From the NCBI GenBank assembly GCA_000149225.2, contig CM000689.1:248001-312000 (forward strand): DNA of 64,000 bases, given 5' to 3'. Every line of letters starts with the position of its first letter. The stretch's first letter is position 1. The stretch is from Lachancea kluyveri NRRL Y-12651 (lineage: Eukaryota; Ascomycota; Saccharomycetes; Saccharomycetales; Saccharomycetaceae). Below are positions 29,852-40,289 of this stretch, piece after piece. The translations under genes were made by a program, and so were the position numbers. Under the pieces are notes generated by a model. It did no database searches. It saw only the letters and a program-made list of their open reading frames with translations, and was not told the DNA's origin.

Positions 29852-32800
29852 CCACTACTACAATAGGCCGTCCTCTACAAACAGCTATGCGCTCACCGCC
29901 CAGCAACTTTTGCAATCCGGCAAAGTCGACGACATTGACGCGATGATGGGGTTCGACAGATACATTCCCCCACAGCACGGCGCCAGCAGTGCAAACACCA
30001 GCCAGCTCCCCGGTAGAGTCGGGTGGCTCGTCAACATGCATCCAACCATTATATCACAAGAAACTACAGCTTCTGCCAGAGGCACATCGTCAGCGTCGTC
30101 CAGCGCAGGTGTTGCAGGCGTCGACTTCTACTTTATCGACGAGGAGGGCGGCGGCTTCAAATCCACCATCACATACGACCCCTACTTCCTGCTCGCTTGC
30201 AGGGACGAGTCGCGTGTCCACGACGTGGAGGAGTTTCTGAAAAAGTTCCTCGAGTACTGCTTAAAGAGCACCGAGGTCGTTGTCAAGGACGACCTGTCCA
30301 TGAGCAATCACCTTGTGGGGCTGAGGCGGACGCTGCTGAAGCTAAACTTTGCCAACAACAACAACCTCTTCGAAGCCAGGAGGCTGCTGAGACCGATCCT
30401 GGCAGACAACGAAAACAGCCAGCTGCAGAGAGACATCTACCGGGGCACGGCAAATGTGGCAAGCATGGCAAACACGACGGGAACGTCAAACACGGCGAAC
30501 ACGGCAAACACGGTCGAGGACGCCAGGCTGCTGATACAGGACATCCGAGAGTACGACGTGCCGTACCACGTCCGTGTCTCCATCGACAAAAACATCCGTG
30601 TGGGCAAGTGGTACAAGGTCACGTCGCATGGGCTCATCGAGCTTGCGGAAAAGGTGGCGTTCGCGGACCCCGTGGTGCTGGCGTTTGACATCGAAACCAC
30701 AAAGGCGCCGCTCAAGTTCCCCGTGGCGGCGGTGGACCAGGTGATGATGATCTCGTACATGATCGACGGCGAGGGCTACCTGATCACCAACAGAGAGATC
30801 ATCTCGGAGGACATCGAGGACTTTGAGTACACGCCCAGGCCGGAGTACCAGGGCCAGTTCACGATCTTCAACGAACAGGATGAGCGGGCGGTGCTGCAGC
30901 GGTTCTTCGAGCACATCAGAGACGTGCGGCCGTCGGTGATCTCGACGTTCAACGGTGACTTCTTTGACTGGCCGTTCGTGGAGACGCGTGCCAAGATCCA
31001 CGGGCTGGACATGTTTGACGAGATCGGGTTTGCCGCGGACTCAGAGGGCGAGTACAAGTCTTCGTACTGCGCGCACATGGACTGCTACCGGTGGGTTAAG
31101 CGAGACTCGTACCTCCCACAGGGCTCGCAGGGGCTGAAGGCGGTGACGCAGGCCAAGCTGGGGTACAACCCGATCGAGCTGGACCCGGAGCTGATGACGC
31201 CGTACGCGTACGAGAAGCCGCAGCACCTGTCGGAGTACTCGGTGTCGGATGCGGTGGCGACGTACTACCTGTACATGAAGTACGTGCACCCGTTCATCTT
31301 CTCGCTGTGCACCATCATCCCGCTGAACCCGGACGAGGTGCTGCGCAAGGGGACCGGGACGCTGTGCGAGATGCTGCTGATGGTGCAGGCGTACAACGGG
31401 GAGATTCTGCTGCCAAACAAGCACACGGACCCGATCGAGCGGTTCTATGACGGCCACCTGCTGGAGTCGGAGACGTACGTCGGGGGCCATGTCGAGTCGC
31501 TGGAGGCGGGCGTTTTCCGCAGCGACATCAAGAGCGACTTCAACATCGACCCCGCAGCGATCGACGAGCTGCTGGAGGACCTGCCGCACGCGCTGCGGTT
31601 CTGCGTGGAGGTGGAGAACCACTGCGCGGTGGACGAGGTGACCAACTTCGAGGAGGTGAAGCAGCAGATCACGGAGCAGCTGCTGGACCTGAAGCACACG
31701 AGCAAGCGGTGCGAGCTGCCGCTGATCTACCACGTGGACGTTGCGTCGATGTACCCCAACATCATGACCACGAACCGGCTGCAGCCAGACAGCATGAAGA
31801 GCGAGCGCGACTGCGCCAGCTGCGACTTCAACCGCCCGGGCAAGACGTGCGACCGGCGACTCAAGTGGGCGTGGAGAGGCGAGTTCTTCCCGGCCAAGAT
31901 GGACGAGTACAGCATGGTCAAGCGGGCACTGCAGAACGAGACGTTTCCCAACAAGAACAAGCTCTCGCGCAAACGGGTGCTGACGTTCGACGAGCTGAGC
32001 TACGCGGACCAGGTGGCGCATATCAAGAAGCGGCTGACGGACTACTCGAAAAAGGTGTACCACCGGGTCAAGGTCTCGGAGACGGTGGAGCGCGAGGCCA
32101 TCGTCTGCCAACGGGAGAACCCGTTCTACGTCAACACTGTGCGGTCGTTCAGAGACCGGCGGTACGACTTCAAGGGCCTAGCCAAGACGTGGAAGAAGAA
32201 CCTGGCCGGCATCGACCCGGCAGACAAGCACGCCAGGGACGAGGCAAGAAAGATGATTGTGCTGTACGACTCGCTGCAGCTGGCGCACAAGGTCATCTTG
32301 AACTCGTTCTACGGGTACGTCATGCGTAAGGGCTCGCGGTGGTACTCGATGGAGATGGCGGGGATCACGTGTCTGACCGGGGCCACGATCATCCAGATGG
32401 CACGGTCGCTCGTGGAGCGGGTCGGGCGGCCGCTGGAGCTGGACACCGACGGTATCTGGTGCATCCTACCGCGGTCGTTTCCGGAGAACTTTGAGTTTGC
32501 GCTGGCCAGCGGCAAGCGGCTGTTCCTGTCGTACCCGTGCTCGATGCTAAACTACAGGGTGCACCAGAGCTTCACCAACCATCAGTACCAGGAGCTGACG
32601 GACGCGGCCAGGCACAAGTACACGACACACAGCGACAACTCGATCTTTTTCGAGGTGGACGGGCCGTACAAGGCCATGATCCTGCCCACGTCTAAGGAGG
32701 AGGGCAAGGGTATCAAGAAGAGGTATGCGGTGTTCAACGACGACGGCTCGCTTGCCGAGCTGAAGGGGTTCGAGCTGAAGCGTCGTGGTGAGCTGCAGCT

Positions 32801-35800
32801 GATCAAGAACTTCCAGAGCGACATTTTCAAGGTGTTTCTGGAGGGCGACACGCTGGAAAGCTGCTATGCCGCTGTGGCAGGCGTCGCCAACCGGTGGCTG
32901 GATGTGCTGGACACCCGGGGCGCGATGCTGGAAGACGAGGACCTGATCGAGCTGATCTGCGAGAACAGAAGCATGTCCAAGACGCTGAAGGAGTACGAGG
33001 GCCAGAAGTCGACGTCGATCACCACCGCCAGGCGGCTGGGCGAGTTCCTGGGTGAGGAGATGACCAAGGACAAGGGGCTGCAGTGTAAGTACATCATCAG
33101 CTCCAAGCCACACAACGCGCCCGTCACAGAGCGTGCCATCCCCGTGGCCATCTTTTCCGCGGACCTGGACGTGAAGAGAGCGTTTTTGCGGCGGTGGCTG
33201 CTGGACTCTGGGTTGGAGGACCTAGACCCGCGGGCCATCATCGACTGGGAGTACTACCGCGAGCGTCTGGGCTCTGTGGTGCAGAAGATCATCACGATCC
33301 CTGCAGCGCTGCAAAACATCAAGAACCCGGTCCCGCGAGTGGAGCATCCAGAATGGCTGCGCAAGAGGATTGCCACGAAGGAGGACAAGTTCAAGCAGAC
33401 ATCACTAAACAGGTTCTTTGCAAAGACCACGCAGGCGCCCACCGTGAGGGACATCGAGGATGCGTTCAGCGCTGTGGAGGATGGTCCGCACCGGCCAGGG
33501 CAGGGCCAAGAAGACGGCCGCGCTCGGGCTCGGGCTCGGGCTGGGGCCAGGGCCAAGGTCACCTCTCGGAAGAGAGGCGGCAAGAGGAGGGGTGCGTGGG
33601 AAGAGGCAGGGGCCGGCGGGGACGAGGAAAGCCTTGTGTTGCCAACCACGATGCCCTTGATGGAGGAGGACTACGCCGCATGGCTGCAGTACCAGAAGAT
33701 CAAGTGGAAGATCCAGGCCAGGGACAAAAAGAGAAGAACGCGGCTGTTTGGGGCCAGCAGCAACGCCACCGACAGGTCCGCGCTGGGCAGCATCATCAGA
33801 AAGCACGCCGAAACGTACGCGGACTCCACGTGGGAGGTGCTGCAGTACAGAGACTCGCTGGAGCCGGGGGTGCTGGACGTGTACGTGCTGATCAACGGCA
33901 AGGTCCAGGTGCTGAACTTCAACGTGCCAAAGACGGTGTTTATGAACTTCAAGAGCGACACGCTGCCGCCCGGCAGCATCGAGAACTGCGTGGTGGAAAG
34001 ATCCTCTGCGGTTCTGCCAAACAACCGCGCAATCAACACGGGCAACAGCAGTGGGCTGTTCAAACTGACGCTGCCCGAGACCGCGTACCTGGACGAGAGG
34101 GCCAAAAGCTCGAGCATCCTCAACAACGAAAACGTGCTAGGCATCTACGAAAGCTCGGTCCCAGCCAGCGAGCGTGCGATCATGGAGCTGGGCACGTCCG
34201 TGGAGTTCAGCTCTGGCGTGCTGGGCGCGCTGGGCAGAGGGCTCCAGAAGGGGTTTGACCTCAAAAACCTGCACGGCGTCGACTGCGAGCGCTATTTGGG
34301 CCGGTTCGACATCGAGGTGGGCTACCTGCTGCACCTGTCAACCAGCATTGGCTATGAGTTTTTCACGCTGTTCCGGGGCTGGGACACCAGTGCCGAGGTG
34401 TACGTGCTGAAGCCCTCCGGAAACGCACAGGAGGTTGGCAGCACGGCACTCGAGGCCGCGTACGAAGAGGCATACGCCAAAAAGGCGGCCAAGCTGGACA
34501 GGTACTTTGACCTGATCCGGTTCAAACAAAAGGCGCACTTCAAGCTCCACCATTTTACCGACCTGGCCAAGCTGTACAGAAGGCTGTCGCACGCAGTGGG
34601 GAAACTGAAGGAGGAGAGGGGTTCCCAGCTGCTGCTGCTGCTGCAGTCGCCGTTCACCAGAAAGATCACCAAGACGGTCAAGGCGCTGGGCCAGCTGCCG
34701 GTGGTGGAGATTTCCATGGGCGAGACGCCGCTGCCGCAGCTGAAGTGGCAGAGCGTGCTGATCAAGAAGATTGTCAGCCACGTTCTCTCGCTGGGACCGT
34801 GGATCGCAAACCTGGTGGCGCTGTCCAAATACAGCAACATCCCGATCTGCAACCTGAAGCTGGACAACCTGGGCTACATAATCGACGTGATCTACGCCAG
34901 AAAGCTAAAGAAGAACAACGTGGTGTTGTGGTGGAACGAGAACGGCCCACAGCCCGACCACGGAGGCGTCGAAAGGGACTTTAGTCCGTCTGCAGCCACG
35001 CTGGCCAGCGACATGGAGTTCCAGGAGGTCAACTGCCCCGAGGTGTACGACTCTGTTGTGCTCGAGGTGGGGGTCAACAACTTGACTGTGAACACGGTGC
35101 TAACCTCTGCGCTGATCAACGAGGCAGAGGGTAGTGACCTTGCGGACATTGCAACGGTGGGCGGCGGTGGCGGTGGCGGCGGCGGCGACAGTGGTGACAA
35201 TGGTGGCAGTAATAGCGGCGGTAGCGGTGGCATCGGGTTTGTGGAGGACGCGTTCTCCGGCGTTTCTCTTTCGGTGCTGCGCACGCTGCTCAAGGAGCTG
35301 TGGGACGATGCTCTGGGCGAGAACGAGACGGCCGACTCGCTGGTGCATTCGTTCATAGGGTGGGTGCAGAACCCGGACTCTAAGCTGTTTGACCACTCGC
35401 TGCGCTACCACGTTCACAACCTGACCAAAAAAGCGCTGCTACAGCTGATGAACGAGTTCAAGTCGCTGGGCTCGTCCGTGGTATTTGCGGACAGAAACCG
35501 GCTGTTGCTGAAGACAAACAAGCACTCGGTGGAAAACTCGTACGCGTACGGCCAGTACCTGCTCAAGGCGGTGCGGACAAAGCCGCTGTTCAACTACCTG
35601 GACCTGTCCGTCGAGCGGTACTGGGACCTGCTAATCTGGATGGACCAGTACAACTTTGGCGGGCGGGCGTGTGTGCAGATTGAGGAAAAGGAGCGCCAGG
35701 ACCTGCGTGCATACTCGCAGTGGCACATCAAAAACTTTCTGCCGCCCATCTACCAGCCAGAGTTTGACGACTGGATGGTTGTCATTCTGGACAGCATGGT

Positions 35801-36584
35801 GCGGGCCAAGGAAGGTTTTCTGGAAGAGGCCGATGCCGGCACACAGCGTGCGACTCAGCTCGCGCCGGCACGGAAGACGATGGGCAGCCGCGCAGAGGAC
35901 GAGGACGAGGGCATGCTCTCCGGTTTCACTGCCCGGTTCGCCGGCGCGCTTGTCAAGAGGGCGCAGAAGCTGCTGCACAACCAGCAGGAGTACATCCTGG
36001 ACCCAAACTTTAGCGCCGACTACGCGTTCCCGGTGCTGCCGGGCTCACACCTGGATTTAAAGAACCCACTGCTGGAGCTGGTCAAGCACCTATGCCACGT
36101 GATGCTACTCTGCAGAAAGCAGACGCTTGAAGTCAGAGCGCTGAGGCGCGAGCTGCTCAAGATCTTTGAGATCCGCGAGTTTGACTGGGAGTCGGAGTTC
36201 AAGGACCCCAGTGCCTCACTGGTTGTCAACAACTTTATCTGCGAGCACTGCTCGTACATCAAGGACTTGGACTTTTGCCGAGAGGAGCCGAACACGGTAT
36301 TTGAGTGCGAAAAGTGCCACCGACAGCACAACAAGCTGTTGCTACAGGAGCACTTGGTCCGGGAGCTCGAGGCCGGGATCAGTGCCTACCTCCTGCAGGA
36401 TCTAAGGTGCGCCAAGTGCCACCGAGTCAAAGATGAGTACATGAGTGGTTATTGCGCGTGTTCGGGGGAATGGGTAGCGACTTTCACAAAGGAATCGGTG
36501 GTGCGCAGAATCCAGGTGTTCAAGAACGTTGCACAGTACTATGGTTTCGGACTGCTGGACGCCAGCGTCGACGATTTGTTTTGA
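29748..36584 (+). CDS. POL2: DNA polymerase epsilon catalytic subunit POL2
   Basis: Leading-strand replicative polymerase with proofreading. 2,278 residues (S. cerevisiae 2,222). Residues about 20-36 are an asparagine run. Exonuclease motifs: FDIETTK (Asp314/Glu316, equal to D290/E292 of S. cerevisiae), STFNGDFFDWPF and YSVSDAVATYYLY. Polymerase motifs: DVASMYPNIM (A), NSFYGYVMRKGSRWYSME (B), LELDTDGIWC (C, Asp899/Asp901). A PIP-box QTSLNRFF lies near residue 1,223. The inactive C-terminal B-family half follows. It ends with two zinc-binding modules (CEHC...CEKC and CAKC...CAC) that bind Dpb2 and an Fe-S cluster or zinc in the family. Extra length is in an Arg-Ala-rich linker and a Gly/Ser-rich linker. 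Confidence 0.98.
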
Positions 36585-37646
36585 GCACGCCATTTTGTCT
36601 CGCGTCTGTGGAAAGGCAACAAGTTTCTGTCATTGTTGGTTGTAAAAATTGCCATATTTAGGTATGTAGTAGCTTATCTACAAATACAGTACCTGTGTGG
36701 TAAGAAATAATCGGAAATAGGCATGCATCCACGGAGTGAGCGAAAACCTCTTCCAAAAAGCCCGCTGCTTCTTCTTCTTCTTCTTCTTCTTCTTCTGCGG
36801 TGGGCCTCGCAAAGCTGTAGGCAAGTCTATTGTTCATAGCGTTTGTTAACACACACGACTGAAGAGATTAGGCAAAAACACACTATCTGCAAGAGCATTC
36901 TTTAGGCATCAAGCGCTAGGCGGAGGTATCGCTATTACGACTGACAAATGGCCCTATTCGTGTTTTTCATGGAGGAAAAAAAAAAAAAAAAAAAAAACGC
37001 AGGCAAAAAAAGACAATAGCTCTGCAAGTGCTGCCGCGTGTAGTAATGTCCAAGAGCGTAAATTCAACGCAGATGTGTTTTCAATACCGAAAAGACTGGA
37101 TCGAAATTTTCCGCTTCACTGCGCCCTTTTGACTATTACTTTCTCCGATTAGTTAAAGATTGGCATTTGTTTCCCTACTGCCGAGGGATTTGCAACCCAA
37201 AGTGGTCTTGGCAGAAAGCTAGGTTCAGAAACGAGGGGAGACATGTCAATGACTGAAAAGCGGTATAGGAAACCCATGCACCACACCTTCCGATGGACCG
37301 AGTGTCGCACGTTCTCCACATTTTCTGACTTCAAGTTCATCAAAGTTTCTTCTGCCAACTACAGAAGAGCAGGCGGAGGAGAGTTTGGTTACCGCGCGAC
37401 TTTGTCCAGACAATAGACGCGCCAGTGACATCAACAAGCTTCTCAATCTTAATCTGCTCTGCCATGTTTTGCCAAGCGCACACGGTTGATTATCTTTGAT
37501 ACTTTTCCGGCAGCTTTGCGATATTGCCAAGACCTACGATAGCTTTCGAGAATCTGTATATAATGGGACAGTGTTACTTGCTTCGATCCTTTGTTGAAAT
37601 TCTCTTGAACTTTCAAAAAGAATAAAACACGTAAAAAAAAAAAAAC
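36585..37646. promoter_or_regulatory. Intergenic POL2-yapsin
   Basis: A 1,062-bp AT-richer spacer. It holds a TTC-repeat (about 36770-36798), an A22 run (36976-36997) and a TATATAA at about 37556-37562, 85-90 bp before the protease ATG. No coding sequence, tRNA or element recognised. Confidence 0.45.
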
Positions 37647-39425
37647 ATGAGACTCGAAAGCGTCTTTGCAGTATTGCTTTTACCAGCCCTGGGTGTTGGG
37701 TCAGTGATTGAACCGGAAACCTCCAAACACGTTAGCATCCCCTTCAAGAAGGCAAAAGGCAAGACGTTTTCGGGTTCCGCCGACAGCAATAAGTGGCGTA
37801 ACCGATTGAGCAAAAGAGGCGACGACTATGAAAATCTTGGGCTCAAGACCGACAAGCTGGCTTATTATGTGGAGCTGAGCTTAGGAACACCAGGACAAAA
37901 GTTTGAAGTGCAACTGGACACGGGATCTTCCGATTTGTGGGTTTACGATTCCCATAACCCTTACTGCATGCCTAGCGAGACCACGCATAACGAAAAAGTG
38001 TATGGAGAAGCAGCGTATGGAGAAACAGCGTTCGACCAAACAGCGCTTGACCAATTCGAGACTTTACTCGCTAGTGCCACCGAAGACGACCCCTCCTATA
38101 CCCAAACAGAGGCCGTTCCCTCTTCAGAGGCTACGATTGATTGTGCCAGTTTCGGTACTTTCAATTATACGTTGTCTTCCTCTTTCAGCGCAAATGACAC
38201 AGAGTTTTATATCTCCTACCTAGACTCCACTGCGGCGTACGGCATATGGGCTCAAGATGTTTTGAAGCTGGGTGATTTGGAGATTTCTGACATGCCGTTC
38301 GCAGTTGCTGTCGTGGGTGACGTGCAAACACCTGTGTTTGGGGTTGGCTTCCCAGGCACCGAATCAACAGCTGGAAGCTCTGTGAAAGAGCCATACGAGT
38401 ATGCAAACTTTCCGGTTCTTTTAAAATCACAAGGCTACGTCAAAAAGGTGGTGTACTCTTTATTCCTGGACGCGCAGGACTCGTCTAGCGGATCGTTTCT
38501 CCTGGGTGCGGTCGACCACAGCAAATATTCCGGGGGCTTGTATACCTTGCCGATGTACAGCGGTACAGATGGCGATGATACGCTCTCATCCACACCGTCG
38601 AGATTTATCATCACTCTCCAAGGATTGGGAATATCTGACAAAGGGGAAAACAAGACCGTGGCGACCACCAGGTCTTTAGTATACCTTGACTCTGGTAGCA
38701 CGGGTACTGTGTTCCCAAGCGAGTACGCCGAACTAATCGCAGACTCCCTCGGTGCTTCATATTCCGGTGACTATGAAGCATATGTCATGAAGTGCCCTAG
38801 CAAGGATGACGATACTAACTTTGTATACGACTTTGGTGGGTTTACGATCAGCTCGCCCTTATCCAACTACATGGAGGCCACCGGTGATGATTCGGTGTGT
38901 GTTTTGGACATCGACACTGACGATATTCCTTACATCGTGTTGGGCGACGCATTTTTGGTGTCTGCCTACGTTGTGTACGATCTGGAGGACTATGAGATTT
39001 CCATCGCGCAGGCCAACTACGACGGAGGCTCTGAAAACATCGAGGTTGTTAGCGACAGTATCCCTAGTGCGGTCAAGGCGCCTTTCTACTCCAGCACATG
39101 GTCCACTTATGTAACTGCGACTTCTGGGGGGAACATCTTTACAGCTGTTGCCAATGCCAAGACTGCTTCGCACACTGCTTCTGGCTCTGCTTCGCACACT
39201 GCTTCTGGCTCTGCTTCGCACACTGCTTCTGGCTCTGCTTCGCACACTTCTTCTGGCTCTGCTTCGTACACTGCCTCGTACATCACTTCGAACCCAAACC
39301 CTGCCTCGAGCTCAAGATCACCCTCATCCTCAAGCAGCAACGAAGTAGGTGCGGGACTACATCCATCGTCTTATGGCTCGATGGGCTTCCTACTATCGAT
39401 TGCGCTGGTTGCACTGTCTTTCTAG
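37647..39425 (+). CDS. Yapsin-type GPI-anchored aspartyl protease
   Basis: Secretory aspartyl endoprotease of the Yps1/Mkc7/Yps3 group, which cleaves cell-wall and surface proteins after basic residues. 592 residues. Signal peptide MRLESVFAVLLLPALGVGS; prodomain ending at Lys56-Arg57 (a Kex2-type site); first catalytic motif DTGSSDLWVY (Asp91); an acidic insertion loop (about residues 105-160); second catalytic motif DSGSTGTVFP (Asp348). A Ser/Thr-rich stalk contains four TASGSASH-type octads. A hydrophobic tail (GFLLSIALVALSF) fits GPI attachment. Codon use looks less GC3-biased than in POL2. The specific YPS orthologue cannot be chosen. S. cerevisiae has no gene here. Confidence 0.92.
   Translation: MRLESVFAVLLLPALGVGSVIEPETSKHVSIPFKKAKGKTFSGSADSNKWRNRLSKRGDDYENLGLKTDKLAYYVELSLGTPGQKFEVQLDTGSSDLWVYDSHNPYCMPSETTHNEKVYGEAAYGETAFDQTALDQFETLLASATEDDPSYTQTEAVPSSEATIDCASFGTFNYTLSSSFSANDTEFYISYLDSTAAYGIWAQDVLKLGDLEISDMPFAVAVVGDVQTPVFGVGFPGTESTAGSSVKEPYEYANFPVLLKSQGYVKKVVYSLFLDAQDSSSGSFLLGAVDHSKYSGGLYTLPMYSGTDGDDTLSSTPSRFIITLQGLGISDKGENKTVATTRSLVYLDSGSTGTVFPSEYAELIADSLGASYSGDYEAYVMKCPSKDDDTNFVYDFGGFTISSPLSNYMEATGDDSVCVLDIDTDDIPYIVLGDAFLVSAYVVYDLEDYEISIAQANYDGGSENIEVVSDSIPSAVKAPFYSSTWSTYVTATSGGNIFTAVANAKTASHTASGSASHTASGSASHTASGSASHTSSGSASYTASYITSNPNPASSSRSPSSSSSNEVGAGLHPSSYGSMGFLLSIALVALSF
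39169..39264 (+). repeat. 24-bp tandem repeat in the yapsin stalk
   Basis: About four in-frame units of 24 bp (around CACACTGCTTCTGGCTCTGC), encoding the octad TASGSASH. The last unit varies (TSSGSASY). Such Ser/Thr stalks are usually O-mannosylated, which is family knowledge. Confidence 0.85.
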
Positions 39426-40289
39426 AGTTGATGTATCTTTTAACATATTCTAACCATGGCAGCAGCCACTCTTATTATTGCTTTTTTTTTTTTCCCTTTC
39501 CCTCCTCCTTCACCTTTTACTTTTCTCAGCTCTTCTCCCCTCGTGACACAATCCTGTGGAACGAGAATTACGGTGTCACGTACAAAGCCGCTCGATCTCA
39601 TGCAGACACCGCATAGTTCTGAGAAGCCCGCTCCCAGACATCAGACGTATCCTTCAGGTACCACACATGCAGCCCAGACCATGCTTGTGTGTTGAACGCC
39701 CTCCAGAGGATCACCCAGGGACTGCAATTACTCAGTGCCACGGATCGAAAGGATCACAGCTACGAGAAGCCGGTATAAACCTTTTCTCTTTCTTTCTCTT
39801 GAAAAACCGGTTCCATAGCCCCAAACCTCTCCGCCCGTCTTAGACCACTTCGTATTGAGCGGCGGTGCGGGTTCGGAACACGACCGTAGCTTTCTCTCCT
39901 CTGCACCGATGTGTGTGTATGCCGCTCCCGTTGGGCACATTGCATATTGCCCCTTCCGTCGTATTGATTACGCGATCGTAAATATTTGTTGGCGAGGTGT
40001 GTGGGTTTTTGAACATTCCTACTCCGTCAAAACAACCGAACCGTACAAATAAGCTTGCATACAAAATGTTGATCCGGCCCAGGAGCTGCGCATTTCTAGT
40101 GAGTAACCAAACAGAAAGCAAGAAAACGAAAATAATAATAAAAAGAAAAAAAAAGAAAGGAGTAAATAAACCGAAGAACAACACACAAAGGCTAGAGCCA
40201 GGTATGTATAAATGCAGAGCCATTATCTCCCCTGACATACGCCAGCAGGGATATCCCGGATGGCAGGCTCTTAAGCAAAACGATCTTAG
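39426..40289. promoter_or_regulatory. Intergenic yapsin-ferric reductase
   Basis: 864 bp with no clear coding sequence. T12-type run at about 39482-39493; AT-rich A/G-rich stretch at about 40105-40180; TATAAA at 40207-40212, 78 bp before the reductase ATG. I looked for a clear Aft1-type TGCACCC element and found none. Confidence 0.4.

Noticed and set aside
31041-32111. Long antisense ORF (356 codons) across POL2, and similar ones across TFC4 (16588-17853) and SIP3 (53917-54909)
   Set aside because: Strong GC bias at third positions removes stop codons from one antisense frame; the translations are Arg/Leu/Val/His-rich and unlike any family.
29748-36584. Possible CUG-to-serine or CUG-to-alanine code
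   Set aside because: CTG occupies conserved leucines in POL2, PIK1 and LYP1, so the standard code fits.
36585-37646. Hidden gene, tRNA or LTR remnant in the long spacer after POL2
   Set aside because: Only short unsupported ORFs, an A22 run and a TTC repeat; no terminal repeats, primer-binding site or RNA fold recognised.
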